A stretch of 64,000 nt of DNA, taken from NCBI RefSeq assembly GCF_001613345.1, contig NZ_BDCE01000046.1:62001-126000 (forward strand). Direction: 5' to 3'. Below, one piece after another: positions 32,652-41,393 of this stretch (positions within the stretch are counted from its first letter, which is position 1; each line of letters starts with the position of its first letter). A model generated the notes under the pieces. The model was not told the origin of the DNA. It searched no databases and saw nothing but the letters and a program-made list of their open reading frames with translations. This stretch comes from Nocardia uniformis NBRC 13702 (GTDB lineage: Bacteria; Actinomycetota; Actinomycetes; Mycobacteriales; Mycobacteriaceae). The position numbers were made by a program, and so were the translations under genes.

Positions 32652-32823
32652 GGGTGGTCGGTGGGGCGCTACACGCGGACACCGGTGGCGGAAAGGACGG
32701 TCAAGCCGTTCCGCTGACGACCCGTGCCAGTGTTGTGACGGTTCGTGCCCTGCGGTGGGCGGCGCGGTGCGGCTTGACCGTCCGCGCCGCCGGTGTAGCG
32801 TGCGCCCGCCCCACCGACCACCC
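32652..32823. repeat. Long imperfect inverted repeat, copy 1
   Basis: Left arm 32652-32707 and right arm 32771-32823 are imperfectly complementary; both contain the end motif GGTCAAGCC or its complement GGCTTGACC and a GGTGGTCGGTGGGGCG-like outer end. The loop is about 63 bases. The 520-base gap around it (32459-32980) holds no gene. A second, diverged copy lies at 35144-35306 on the far side of the DprA/DUF4192 pair. Confidence 0.65.
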
Positions 32824-32980
32824 ACACGACGCGAAACCGACACGCACGCAGCCGATCACGCCATTGCATCACCATAGCCGTGGTGCTGTTCGATCAGCCT
32901 CACGACGGGCGGCGGAACCACAGTGCATGCTTCAGATCATCGACGGTGGGCGCGGCGGCACCACACAAGAATCTGGTGCC

Positions 32981-33961
32981 TTATGGGACATCCACCGAAG
33001 TCGTCATCGATCCCCCTCCTTCGGGCGCACGCGGCGTAGGGGCAGGGACCTCGACGGTATGGGTCCACGACGGTTCGACCACGGCCCGGCGGACGTCGTC
33101 GGCGCAGGTCACCAACTCCGCATCACCATCGGCGATGAACCGATGGCAGCCCGCCGACGCCGCCGAGGTCACCGGCCCCGGAACCGCGAGCACCGGCCGA
33201 CCGAACCGCCCGGCCCAGCGCACCGCGGACGCCGTCCCCGACCGCACACCGGCCTCCACGGCGACAGTCGCGGTCGACAATGCCGCGATGAGCCGATTGC
33301 GGGCCAGGAAACAGTGCTTCCTGGCGGTGACACCGGGCGGGTACTCGGTGACCACCAGGCCGGTATCGGCGATCTCCGCGAGCAGCCGGTCGTGCTGCAC
33401 CGGATATGGCCGATCCAGACCGCACGCCAGTACCGCGACGGTCACCCCGCCGACCGCCAGCGCAGCCCGATGAGCTGCGGCGTCGATACCGTACGCGGCT
33501 CCGCCTACTATGGTCCGGCCCGAACCCGCCAGGTCACCGGCGATTTCGGTGGCGACGTGGTTGCCGTACGCGGTGCTGGCGCGTGCTCCGATCACCGCGA
33601 CCGCACGGTAGGTGACCTCGCGCAGCGACCGGTCTCCCCGCACCCACAACGCCAGCGGCGCCACGTCACCGACATCGCCCGAGCCAGGCGGCAAGCATTC
33701 CAACAGCTCCCGAGGCCACTCGTCGTCCTCGGGCGTCACCAACCGGCCCCCGAGCCCCTCTACCACCTCCAGGTCTCGGGCTGCGGCCTTCAGCCCACCG
33801 GCCCCACGAACGAGGACATCCTGATCTACCGGCAGATCGCCAGATTGCAGCATCAGAGCTGCCCGGCTGGGGCCGACCTCGCCGACCAGCGCCGTCAGTG
33901 GCTGGCACGGACCCGATGCCGCGCGAGACAGCAACGCCCACGCCAGACGGTCGATACTCAC
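32981..33961 (-). CDS. DprA/Smf-like DNA-processing protein
   Basis: A 326-residue protein of the DprA/Smf family, which binds single-stranded DNA and loads RecA in transformation. The extended Rossmann fold is visible: VAVIGARASTAYGNHVATEI, then VGGAAYGIDAAAHRAALAVG, and VVTEYPPGVTARKHCFLARN. The start is a GTG at 33961 that overlaps the stop of the DUF4192 gene by four bases (GTGA), so the two are translationally coupled. As an element-borne copy it is likely to act on incoming single-stranded DNA; this is inferred. Confidence 0.88.
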   Translation of the reverse strand: MSIDRLAWALLSRAASGPCQPLTALVGEVGPSRAALMLQSGDLPVDQDVLVRGAGGLKAAARDLEVVEGLGGRLVTPEDDEWPRELLECLPPGSGDVGDVAPLALWVRGDRSLREVTYRAVAVIGARASTAYGNHVATEIAGDLAGSGRTIVGGAAYGIDAAAHRAALAVGGVTVAVLACGLDRPYPVQHDRLLAEIADTGLVVTEYPPGVTARKHCFLARNRLIAALSTATVAVEAGVRSGTASAVRWAGRFGRPVLAVPGPVTSAASAGCHRFIADGDAELVTCADDVRRAVVEPSWTHTVEVPAPTPRAPEGGGSMTTSVDVP

Positions 33962-35064
33962 CGCGCGACCTCCATGCTGGAATCGCGTGCCGCGCTGCCA
34001 ATATCGATCCGCAGATCGGCAGCGACCTCGATGCCAGAATTGACGAGCCGGTTCAACCGCGTGGGATCCATCGCGGTCTGCAATGCGGTGTCGAGCAGGA
34101 CCGCCATCCGGTGTTCGGGATCTGACGCCAGCGCCTGCCTGAGAGCGATCCCTGCCAGCGAGCCGTCGCCACGCAGATACGCATGGAACGCCAGCAAGGT
34201 CGCCGCCTCGGCCCGGTCCGGATCGGGCAGAGCGCGGGTCAGGACACCCCACAGGTACTCCGCGGCGTGTGCGTGCACGCCACCCGCCACGCCGAACATG
34301 CTGTCGCGGACAGCGGGATCACGCAGCGCGACAGCGACTTCGGCGATCGTCTGTGCGGGGAGCGGGATCCCCTCACGGGCGTGGGTGATGACCGACATCA
34401 CCTGCCACAACGCCATTCTGGTGTAGGCATCGGGATTGTTGATCACGATTGCCCGGACCAGCCGCCGCTGCGCATCAGCAGCGGCGTTCGGCAAGACGGC
34501 CGATACCTGTTCTCGCAGCGCCTCGTCGACAGCGATCGAATCCGCCAAGTCCTCTCGCGACGAGTGCAGCACACGACCGTCGTAGACGTGCTTGGCCGCC
34601 ACCTGCGACGCCGACGGATCCGGCAACAGACCACGGAGCTCCGGTGAGTCGATGTTCCACCATTGCGCGGCTTCGCTGATGCGCGGCACCGCCCACGCTC
34701 CAGGAAGTGCGACATCGAAACCGGCCAGGTCGTGGCGCAACGCATCAACCAGCGGACGCTGCTCGGCTGCACCGCCATCAGGACCGCGGCCGGGACGTGC
34801 GATGCGGTCATCGACGATCACCACGAGTGCGGCGACAGCACCAGACCTGCGGCAGACGCCGGTAACCCGCTCGGCGAGTTGGGAATACTCGTCAGTTGAT
34901 GGGAGCTCGAAACGGGCAGCGACATGTACCTTGAGCGGGTTGCCCGGCAACGCCGGTCGCAGCACGACAACCACGAACGACCGCTCCGGGACGAATCCCA
35001 ACAGCGCGGGCACAGCGGCAATGAACTGACCCGGTTCCTTGAGCAAAACTTCGGACGACGACAT
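33958..35064 (-). CDS. DUF4192 domain protein
   Basis: A 368-residue actinobacterial protein of the DUF4192 family: an N-terminal EPGQFIAAVPALLGFVPERS, the usual opening of this family, and conserved late segments (AAEYLWGVLTRALPDPDRAE, FHAYLRGDGSLAGIALRQAL). The function is not established. The ATG 35062-35064 with GAGGAG upstream is the best start; a TTG at 35079 is the alternative. It is translationally coupled to the DprA-like gene and lies between two copies of a long inverted repeat. Confidence 0.85.
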   Translation of the reverse strand: MSSSEVLLKEPGQFIAAVPALLGFVPERSFVVVVLRPALPGNPLKVHVAARFELPSTDEYSQLAERVTGVCRRSGAVAALVVIVDDRIARPGRGPDGGAAEQRPLVDALRHDLAGFDVALPGAWAVPRISEAAQWWNIDSPELRGLLPDPSASQVAAKHVYDGRVLHSSREDLADSIAVDEALREQVSAVLPNAAADAQRRLVRAIVINNPDAYTRMALWQVMSVITHAREGIPLPAQTIAEVAVALRDPAVRDSMFGVAGGVHAHAAEYLWGVLTRALPDPDRAEAATLLAFHAYLRGDGSLAGIALRQALASDPEHRMAVLLDTALQTAMDPTRLNRLVNSGIEVAADLRIDIGSAARDSSMEVAR

Positions 35065-35143
35065 AAGCGGACTCCTCAATGAGACAAGCCCGACAGCGCA
35101 GCGTGGACACCACCGAAATAACCGATGTCCGCGCCGCGCCTTC

Positions 35144-35306
35144 GGGGCGGTGGGCGCAACGCGTCGACACCGGCGGCGTCAGTGGGCGGTCAAGCCGAGA
35201 AACCCATGCCCGAGCCGCGGTCGATCTATTGGCACCCACGGGTGTTCGCACCCGCGCGGCTTGACCACCCACGCCGCCGGTGTAGCGTGCGCCCGCCCAC
35301 CGCCCC
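35144..35306. repeat. Long imperfect inverted repeat, copy 2
   Basis: Left arm 35144-35196 and right arm 35258-35306 form an imperfect hairpin with a loop of about 60 bases. The arms carry the same GGTCAAGCC/GGCTTGACC ends and GGGGCGGTGGGCG outer ends as copy 1 at 32652-32823. It fills the space between the DUF4192 start and the NACHT gene (35065-35496), where no other gene is seen. Confidence 0.65.
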
Positions 35307-35496
35307 AAAGCGCGCCGCGCGAAATCTCATCCAACTCAGACACCTCAATTGGCCTGGACCGAGTAGCAACTGGTTCCCGTCGCCGGTGACTTCGGCTGTG
35401 CGAGCACGATGTCGCGCATGGCACTTGCGGCGATGTGACCTCAGCCTGTGCTCAAGCGTCGCGTGTTGTCGGCAGCTGGTGGCACACTGGGCCTTT

Positions 35497-37509
35497 GTGA
35501 CCGGTAGCGTGGAGACGGCAGCGATCAAGGTCGGGGCGGGCCTGGCGGGAACATCGACCCGATGGGGTTGGCAGAAGCTGCGCCCAGACTGCTCCAGGCA
35601 AGGATTGATCCGTGCGGCGAATGATCTGGCAGTCGAGGTCAGGCAGAAAGAGGAACAGTCGCGAAATCAACTTCGTGGCGGAGCGGGGATGTCCATCGAC
35701 TTGGAGTTCCAGACGTCGGATGGGTCATCATCGGATCCCGCAGATCTACTGGAGCTGAACACGATCGAGCAACGCTATGAAAACCTCGCCAGCCCGCGTC
35801 GATTGGTCATCCTAGGAGAACTCGGTGCCGGCAAGACTGTGACGCTGAACCAGCTCGTACTCGATCTTCTCGCACGCCGGTCGGCACTTTCAGACTCCGG
35901 GCGATACGACACTCCAGTGCCGGTCCGCGTGGGTCCGTCCGGCTGGGACGGAAAACAACCATTCTCGGAGTGGATGGCGATTCGACTGACGACCGAATAC
36001 CAGGTCCCACGATCAGTCACGGCCGCTCTGATGAGGAAGGGGTATGTACTCCCCGTTCTCGATGGCTTGGATGAGATGGACTCCGACGATACCGATCCAG
36101 TACACGCCCGCAGCGCACTGGAACTTCTCAGCACTACCGCCCCGTGGAGTTCTCGGCCTTTAATTGTGTCGTGCCGTACGAGCGCATTCTATCGATTGCG
36201 CGAATCCGGTGGGATGCCACTCGTTGATGCGAAGATCTACGTCTTGAAAAGTCTCGACCCGTCGAATATTTGGGTCCAGCTCGAAAACTATCGTCAACGA
36301 TTCGATCTTCCTTCAACTCGTTGGGAGACCGTGCTCGATAACATTGCCGAAGAATCGGATGGTTCGCTCGCTCGCACCCTGCGTACGCCGCTCATGCTTG
36401 GCCTTGCAGCAGATCTGCTGCGAAGTGGAGATCAAGAAGCAGTTTCTTCTATTACGGTACCAGCGGCGCCTGAAGAGATCGAACGGTCGCTCCTGAGTTC
36501 ATGGATCCGAGTTGCGGTTGGGGGAATCGATGAGTCTGACCGAGCTCGCTCATATGGTGCAGCTGCGGTGGAGGGGTGGCTCGGCAACCTGGCCGCACAT
36601 CTTGATCGTGAGCAAACGGCGGGGCGTGATGGTCAGGAAATAACACTCGATCAGTTTTGGCGACTGGCTGGGCGCGGAAAGTGTCTGGCGGTTCATACTG
36701 CCTTTATACTTGCCGTGTCATTGATAGTTGCGGGTGTTCTCTCTCTGTTTCCTACGGCAAGTGGATTTGAGTGGAAGTTAGTGATGACTTTCGTGCTCAT
36801 CTTTGCTCCGATGGGATTGGTTCTATACGGGCTTGACTCTGGTTTGCGAATCCACGCTCCAGGGTTTCGAGGCGTATCGGAGCGCTTTGCTTGGAAGGTT
36901 CCAGGGCACCGCCGCTGGCGCCGAGGTTTGCAAAGCGCTTCGGTAATTGGCGGATGCGCCCTTGCCTTCTTTGCGGTTATAACTGCGATCGCTTGGCTGC
37001 TCACCCCGGAAGCTGCGGTACGAGAAGTTGCCGCCGCATACCTTCTCCTCTCCAGCTTGGCCGTCGCATTCGGAATCATCGCTGGACTTATCGTTGGTTT
37101 CACCACCACCTTCGAAGAACGTGTTGCACTGGGGCGAAATGAACGCCGACCAATTCGTGAGGGCCAAGTGGCTGCATTGCTCTCAGGCGCGGCGGCCTTC
37201 ATCATCTTCGGTAGCGCGGGGGCAGTCGCTGCACCTGTGGTAATTGGGAACAATGCCAGTGCAATACAGTCCGGTGTGCAGTGTGCGGTATGGATGGCGT
37301 TCGTCGTGTGGTTTGTTGTCGGATTCAACGGCCAGAGATTTCTGGCAGCGTCTCTGATATGCAGAGTAAACGGAAAATTCTGTGGTCGTCCAGCGCAGTT
37401 CTGTAATTGGGCTCGCACGGCGGGTATCCTTCGAGTGGAAGGGGCAGGCTACCGGTTCCGGCATGCAATGTTGCAGGAATGGCTCGTTTCGAAAGCTCGC
37501 GAAAGCTAG
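35497..37509 (+). CDS. NACHT NTPase with six predicted membrane segments
   Basis: A 670-residue STAND-type protein. After a short N-terminal region, the NACHT domain shows Walker A GELGAGKT (107-114) and Walker B LPVLDGLDEMD (185-195). From about residue 395 there are six hydrophobic segments (for example HTAFILAVSLIVAGVLSLF), and the C-terminal end reads AGYRFRHAMLQEWLVSK, a feature of Streptomyces and Nocardia NACHT-membrane proteins. The start at GTG 35497 has no strong ribosome site. Bacterial NACHT proteins of this kind include antiphage receptors; a membrane-disrupting effector is inferred here. Its base use is more AT-rich than the surrounding genes. The gene is a single unit opposed to its neighbours, downstream of inverted repeat copy 2. 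Confidence 0.82.
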   Translation: MTGSVETAAIKVGAGLAGTSTRWGWQKLRPDCSRQGLIRAANDLAVEVRQKEEQSRNQLRGGAGMSIDLEFQTSDGSSSDPADLLELNTIEQRYENLASPRRLVILGELGAGKTVTLNQLVLDLLARRSALSDSGRYDTPVPVRVGPSGWDGKQPFSEWMAIRLTTEYQVPRSVTAALMRKGYVLPVLDGLDEMDSDDTDPVHARSALELLSTTAPWSSRPLIVSCRTSAFYRLRESGGMPLVDAKIYVLKSLDPSNIWVQLENYRQRFDLPSTRWETVLDNIAEESDGSLARTLRTPLMLGLAADLLRSGDQEAVSSITVPAAPEEIERSLLSSWIRVAVGGIDESDRARSYGAAAVEGWLGNLAAHLDREQTAGRDGQEITLDQFWRLAGRGKCLAVHTAFILAVSLIVAGVLSLFPTASGFEWKLVMTFVLIFAPMGLVLYGLDSGLRIHAPGFRGVSERFAWKVPGHRRWRRGLQSASVIGGCALAFFAVITAIAWLLTPEAAVREVAAAYLLLSSLAVAFGIIAGLIVGFTTTFEERVALGRNERRPIREGQVAALLSGAAAFIIFGSAGAVAAPVVIGNNASAIQSGVQCAVWMAFVVWFVVGFNGQRFLAASLICRVNGKFCGRPAQFCNWARTAGILRVEGAGYRFRHAMLQEWLVSKARES

Positions 37510-38019
37510 CGTGTCGACAATCCGCCACGACCACGAAGCGAGTAGTCGGTTCGTAACCGTCCGCGCGGATCGCTCGAATCGGTACCGTGAATTAACGGTC
37601 GCCACTGTAAGCCCGGCCGCCGAATCCGACGGTGTAACTCGGCGTGGGTAGGCTTTCCGCTGATCGACTCCCGCTGAGGCCAGCAGCGAGAGCTGCATTC
37701 CGGAAGCTTCGCGGTGGTCGCCGCAGACGCACTTGGGGATCCCCTGTGCCAGGCGGGTGACCGCGTAGCGCGACAGTCATGTTCTGTTGTGCCAGAACGT
37801 TTCGTTGGTACTGGAGCTGTCGCGCGTGAGCTTGGTGGCGTCGCCGCCAGTTGGCGGCGACGAGTCCGTGGGTGACCGTGCGGACTGGTGGAGTGCTGGA
37901 GGTCCGGTGCTGCGCTGCCAGTGGAAGCGAGATTGTTTGGGAATACGCCAGTTCGATGGCGGTTCGGGCATAGGGTCAGCTGGCAGTCGGCTCCGATCGT
38001 GGTTCAAGAGGGGATGCAG
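37510..38019. other. Gap with a hairpin
   Basis: About 510 bases without a credible gene. A perfect 11-bp hairpin, CGTCGCCGCCA at 37839-37849 with TGGCGGCGACG at 37852-37862, may end transcription of the NACHT gene or shape the lipoprotein leader. The last bases before the lipoprotein gene carry AGAGGGG. Confidence 0.5.
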
Positions 38020-38655
38020 ATGCACGGTGTGGGACATGCTGTGGTGGTGGGCTTTTCGGCTCTCGTGGTGATGTCCGCGGTGAGCTGCGGGACCGGTGAG
38101 AACCGACAGGCTGTCCAGTCGCCGTCAGCGCCCGTATCTGTGGCCAGTTCTCCGGAGGGGACATCTGCCGCCTCGACGACCGCGTCGGTGGCATTGACGG
38201 AAGTGGATGCCGATCACTACACCGGGCAGGCGTTTGGCACGCACTTCACCGATGCGTCGGGGCGGATCGCGTGCAATTTCAATCCTGCGCAAGGCGGGTG
38301 TGTGTTCTCCGCGCCGGATCATCGGGCGGCGGATTCGGTGCCGGTGTGCGCGGGCAGTGATACGCCGATGCCGTACGCGGCGATCGGGTGGCGATCGAGT
38401 GAGGAGTTGACCACTCAGGTGCCATCGACGTGTCGGATCGCGAACGCCTTCTTCAACTCACCGGCCGCGGTCGCCGCGGACGGTCGGTTCACCGATGCGG
38501 CCTTGCCGTTGAATTCTCGGATCACGATGACGTTGGGGTGGCCGGACACGTCCAACACGATCACCTGCACCTCGACCGCGACCGAGTTCCGATGTGTGCA
38601 CGGCAAATCCGGACATGGGTTCGTGGCCACCGCAACGGCTATCGAGATCTTCTGA
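38020..38655 (+). CDS. Secreted lipoprotein, unknown function
   Basis: A 211-residue precursor with a type II signal peptide: MHGVGHAVVVGFSALVVMSA and a lipobox-like SAVSC (Cys23). A Ser/Ala/Thr-rich linker follows and then a domain with six cysteines (GRIACNFNPAQGGCVFSAPD and later SNTITCTSTATEFRCVHG), suggesting disulfides. No family is recognised. The start at ATG 38020 has AGAGGGG at the right distance; an ATG at 38014 is the alternative. It is convergent with the DUF2637 gene. Confidence 0.7.
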   Translation: MHGVGHAVVVGFSALVVMSAVSCGTGENRQAVQSPSAPVSVASSPEGTSAASTTASVALTEVDADHYTGQAFGTHFTDASGRIACNFNPAQGGCVFSAPDHRAADSVPVCAGSDTPMPYAAIGWRSSEELTTQVPSTCRIANAFFNSPAAVAADGRFTDAALPLNSRITMTLGWPDTSNTITCTSTATEFRCVHGKSGHGFVATATAIEIF

Positions 38656-38670
38656 TTCAAGGCGAGCCAA

Positions 38671-39630
38671 TCACGCTCGGCCACCACCGATCTGCGCCGA
38701 TCGGTCGACGGTCGCCGACGGGATGAGCGATACCAACTTGGCACTGGGTGGGTCGTTCTCATCCGAGACTGGTTCGGCGGTCATTGGTGTGGTCCTGGCG
38801 GCGTGGTCGGATTGGAGGCGACGTGCTTGGGTCAAGATTCGGCTGACTGTGGATCGGCTGCGGTCCATCTCTCGTGCGATGCGAGTCGGGCTCCACCCGT
38901 CATCGTGGTGGTGCGCGAGAACCTGAGCTACCTCGGCCGGGTCACGGCGGCGCGCGGGATCGTTGGCGCAGACCAGCTCTGCGAGATCGATCCACTGCTG
39001 CCCGGGTGCGGCGGTCAGCTCAGGCGTGCGCACGGCGATGTGCGTATCGTTGGTGCCGGGCGATGCTTCGGCATCGACGCGTTCGTGCGGGGTGAGGTTC
39101 GTATCGCGATCAAGGTCAAGTACCCCGACCGCATGGACGGCTCCGTGCGCACGCCGGGGTGGGGCTTGCGCGAGTGCGAGCAGGGCGACAGTTGCTTGTG
39201 CCATTGAGCCTTCGACAATCAAGGGAAACAGCCATGCTTCACGTTCGGATATGGCAGCGAGCAGGGCGAGATCGCGTAATGCGGTGAAGGACAACCAGAA
39301 CGCCCCGGCCGCGATCAATACAGTCATCAGGGTCGCGAGCAGATTCGTCAGGCGGGCCCCTGCGTGCGCACGGTACAAGACCGCGACTCCGTGCACAGCG
39401 GCAAGCAGAGCGATCGGCGGAACGATCGCGACCGTCGCCGAGATTTCTGGACGTGCGGACGCATGTAGCGCCGCGTGGGCCGCGTTGCCGGTGACGCTCA
39501 TGGTGACGGCGATGACGAGAACACACCAGAAGAAGCGGCGTGCTCCTGTGGACAGGTCCGGGTCTGGCGAAGCAGCGGACGCGTGCGTGTGGGTGTCGGT
39601 GCGCACGGATGTGTGATGAGCGATGGTCAT
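38671..39630 (-). CDS. DUF2637 membrane protein with C-terminal HTH
   Basis: A 319-residue protein of the DUF2637 type found on actinobacterial plasmids and integrative elements. Residues 30-150 hold four predicted membrane helices (FFWCVLVIAVTMSVTG; TVAIVPPIALLAAVHGVAVL; LLATLMTVLIAAGAFWLSFT; SMAQATVALLALAQ). The C-terminal part carries a helix-turn-helix (WSPTRIAREMDRSRSTVSRI). Related proteins are implicated in plasmid spreading or regulation in Streptomyces. The start is ATG 39628-39630 with GGAG upstream. Confidence 0.82.
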   Translation of the reverse strand: MTIAHHTSVRTDTHTHASAASPDPDLSTGARRFFWCVLVIAVTMSVTGNAAHAALHASARPEISATVAIVPPIALLAAVHGVAVLYRAHAGARLTNLLATLMTVLIAAGAFWLSFTALRDLALLAAISEREAWLFPLIVEGSMAQATVALLALAQAPPRRAHGAVHAVGVLDLDRDTNLTPHERVDAEASPGTNDTHIAVRTPELTAAPGQQWIDLAELVCANDPARRRDPAEVAQVLAHHHDDGWSPTRIAREMDRSRSTVSRILTQARRLQSDHAARTTPMTAEPVSDENDPPSAKLVSLIPSATVDRSAQIGGGRA

Positions 39631-39653
39631 GCGGTATCTCCAGGAGGTCTGAG

Positions 39654-40718
39654 TCAGCGTGCGGGCGCGGCGGTGATGCGCGGAGGCGATGGGAAAGCGG
39701 GCACGAGAGGGTGCGGCTCTCCGGTCATGACTGCGACGACGGCGGCGATTTCGGGAAGATTCGATTTGACGTAAGTCGCGGTGGTGCCGGACTTTTTGTC
39801 CTCGTGGCTGGCGAAGTAGCGAGCGACAGCGAACCCGAAGTTGCGTTCGACCCAGGTGAGGGTGGTGTGGCGGAGCCAGTGGATCGTGATGCCCTGGACG
39901 GCTACCCACGGCAGTTCCTCGCCGATACGGGCCCAGAGGTGGTCGTAGCGCCGTGAGGTGATCGGCTTGCCGTTGCGGTAGCGCAGCAGCTGCCCGGATT
40001 GCGGTGCTTTGCGATCGCGGGCGTGCTGGAGCATGTGGCGCATCAGAGTGGGGGACACCGGCTGCCAGCGTTCGGTGTCACCCTTCTCTCGAAGCCGGAT
40101 CAGGCATTGGTCGGGATCGAGGTCGGCTGGTCTCACCGAGAGCGCGCCACCGCGTCGGCACGCGGTCTCGGTGTGCAGGCGCAGAATCAGGCAATCCAGT
40201 TCCGGGTCGTCGCCGGTGGAGGCCGCCGCCGTGTTGATGTCGGCGAGCTGTTGGGGCGGGATCGCGTAGCGCCCAGCGGAACGGCGTGCCGGTTTCGACA
40301 CCTTGCGAGCGGGATTGTCTGCGGGGCGGATCCAGCAGCGTTCCTCGGCGAACCGGTACACGCATCGGGCAGCTCCGACGAAGTTCTCGACCGCTCCGCG
40401 GCCTGAGCGCGAACCACCCGCTTGCGCACCAACTTTGACCTGTTCGGCCATGGCCGTGAGTTCGTGTTGGGCGGGTTCATCGAGGCGGCGATCGCCCCAT
40501 TCGTTCAGTAGCCGGTGGAAGTGGGTGTTATAGGTACGCAAAGTACCCGGCGTCAGGGTCGCCCGCACCAACGGGATCACCTCGGCGAAGGTGGGTGCGA
40601 GGATCGGATCGCCGATGAGATCTGTTGGGGCGATGCCCATTTGAGACAGCAGCAGACGGGCGGCGGCGACGGTTTCGGCGCTGGGGCTGGGTCCGGAAAG
40701 TGAACTGGGGACGGTCAT
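39654..40718 (-). CDS. int: Tyrosine site-specific recombinase (integrase)
   Basis: A 354-residue phage-type integrase. The core-binding domain has LTPGTLRTYNTHFHRLLNEW. The catalytic domain shows Arg in TETACRRGGALSVR, the HxxRH box in IHWLRHTTLTW, the second His in YFASHEDK and the nucleophile Tyr in TATYVKSN. It lies beside the tRNA-Leu(UAG) gene, whose 3' end faces it, so this gene most probably inserted the element there. Its ATG overlaps the stop of the AbrB-like gene (ATGA), so the pair is coupled. Confidence 0.93.
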   Translation of the reverse strand: MTVPSSLSGPSPSAETVAAARLLLSQMGIAPTDLIGDPILAPTFAEVIPLVRATLTPGTLRTYNTHFHRLLNEWGDRRLDEPAQHELTAMAEQVKVGAQAGGSRSGRGAVENFVGAARCVYRFAEERCWIRPADNPARKVSKPARRSAGRYAIPPQQLADINTAAASTGDDPELDCLILRLHTETACRRGGALSVRPADLDPDQCLIRLREKGDTERWQPVSPTLMRHMLQHARDRKAPQSGQLLRYRNGKPITSRRYDHLWARIGEELPWVAVQGITIHWLRHTTLTWVERNFGFAVARYFASHEDKKSGTTATYVKSNLPEIAAVVAVMTGEPHPLVPAFPSPPRITAAPAR

Positions 40719-41161
40719 GCGCGATCACCTCGCACCAGCTCGGACCGGACCGGTTCGAGTAGCGAGTGCAGGGCACCTGGTGGGAAGAGCGCCATCTGAC
40801 CGTGTGCGGGATAGGCGGCGATCAGGAGGCGGTCGCCGATGTACAGGTTCACACGTCGGCGCATTCGGTAGGGCACACGGAGGTAGCCCTGCCCGGTGAT
40901 CGTCACCGCGCTGTGGGTCGTGGTCCGGATGAGCAGTGCGCCATGCTCGGTCGGACGAATGTCGACCGGGGTACGCGGTTCCCACCCGAGAGCTTCGACC
41001 GTGCGTTTGTCGGAGACCCGGCCACCGTCGGATACCGACCCGAGACCGTAGACCACAGCGGCCCCACGTTCCGGCGGTACCGGCAGCGGGTCGAGGGGCC
41101 CGTGGATGAGCTGCTGCAAGGGAGCAGGGGAGGGAACGATCGGGGCGATCACGCCGATCAT
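40715..41161 (-). CDS. AbrB-like small regulator coupled to integrase
   Basis: A 148-residue protein. The C-terminal half resembles an AbrB/SpoVT swapped-hairpin DNA-binding fold (AVTITGQGYLRVPYRMRRRV, followed by GDRLLIAAYP). The N-terminal half is low-complexity and Pro-rich. The start is placed at ATG 41159-41161; the frame is open to 41230. It is translationally coupled to the integrase and occupies the place usually taken by an excisionase or directionality regulator; that role is an inference. Confidence 0.6.
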   Translation of the reverse strand: MIGVIAPIVPSPAPLQQLIHGPLDPLPVPPERGAAVVYGLGSVSDGGRVSDKRTVEALGWEPRTPVDIRPTEHGALLIRTTTHSAVTITGQGYLRVPYRMRRRVNLYIGDRLLIAAYPAHGQMALFPPGALHSLLEPVRSELVRGDRA

Positions 41162-41289
41162 GAGAACCACCCCCACACCGATGGTGTTGGACGGGCGGCT
41201 ATTTGCAGGTTGCCTGGCAGTAGCGGGCATCCCCGCATCGCGGGTGCGGGCGCGTGCTCAAGTGCACTTTCACACGCTGGGACAATGTT

Positions 41290-41303
41290 TGACAGATCTG
41301 TCA
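41290..41303. repeat. Perfect palindrome next to tRNA 3' end
   Basis: TGACAGATCTGTCA is a perfect 14-bp palindrome, nine bases past the tRNA 3' end on the integrase side. It could be an arm-type or regulatory site of the integrase; no copy of it was found at the left side of the element. Confidence 0.5.
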
Positions 41304-41311
41304 GGTTTTCG

Positions 41312-41393
41312 TGCGCGAGGGGGGACTTGAACCCCCACGTCCGTGGACACCAGAACCTAAATCTGGCGCGTCTGCCAATTTCGCCACTCGCGC
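41312..41393 (-). tRNA. tRNA-Leu(UAG), attachment site of the element
   Basis: Read on the minus strand, the gene begins GCGCGAGTGGCG and ends CTCGCGC plus the A discriminator base; the acceptor stem GCGCGAG/CTCGCGC is perfect. The anticodon stem-loop CCAGA-TTTAGGT-TCTGG gives anticodon UAG (Leu). There is a long variable arm (as leucine tRNAs have) and GGTTCAAGTCC in the T arm. CCA is not encoded. The 3' half faces the integrase, the usual layout of a tRNA integration site. Confidence 0.95.

Noticed and set aside
35125..35496. N-terminal extension of the NACHT protein back to 35125
   Set aside because: The added 124 residues translate the inverted repeat copy 2 and are Arg/Ala-rich without similarity to the family.
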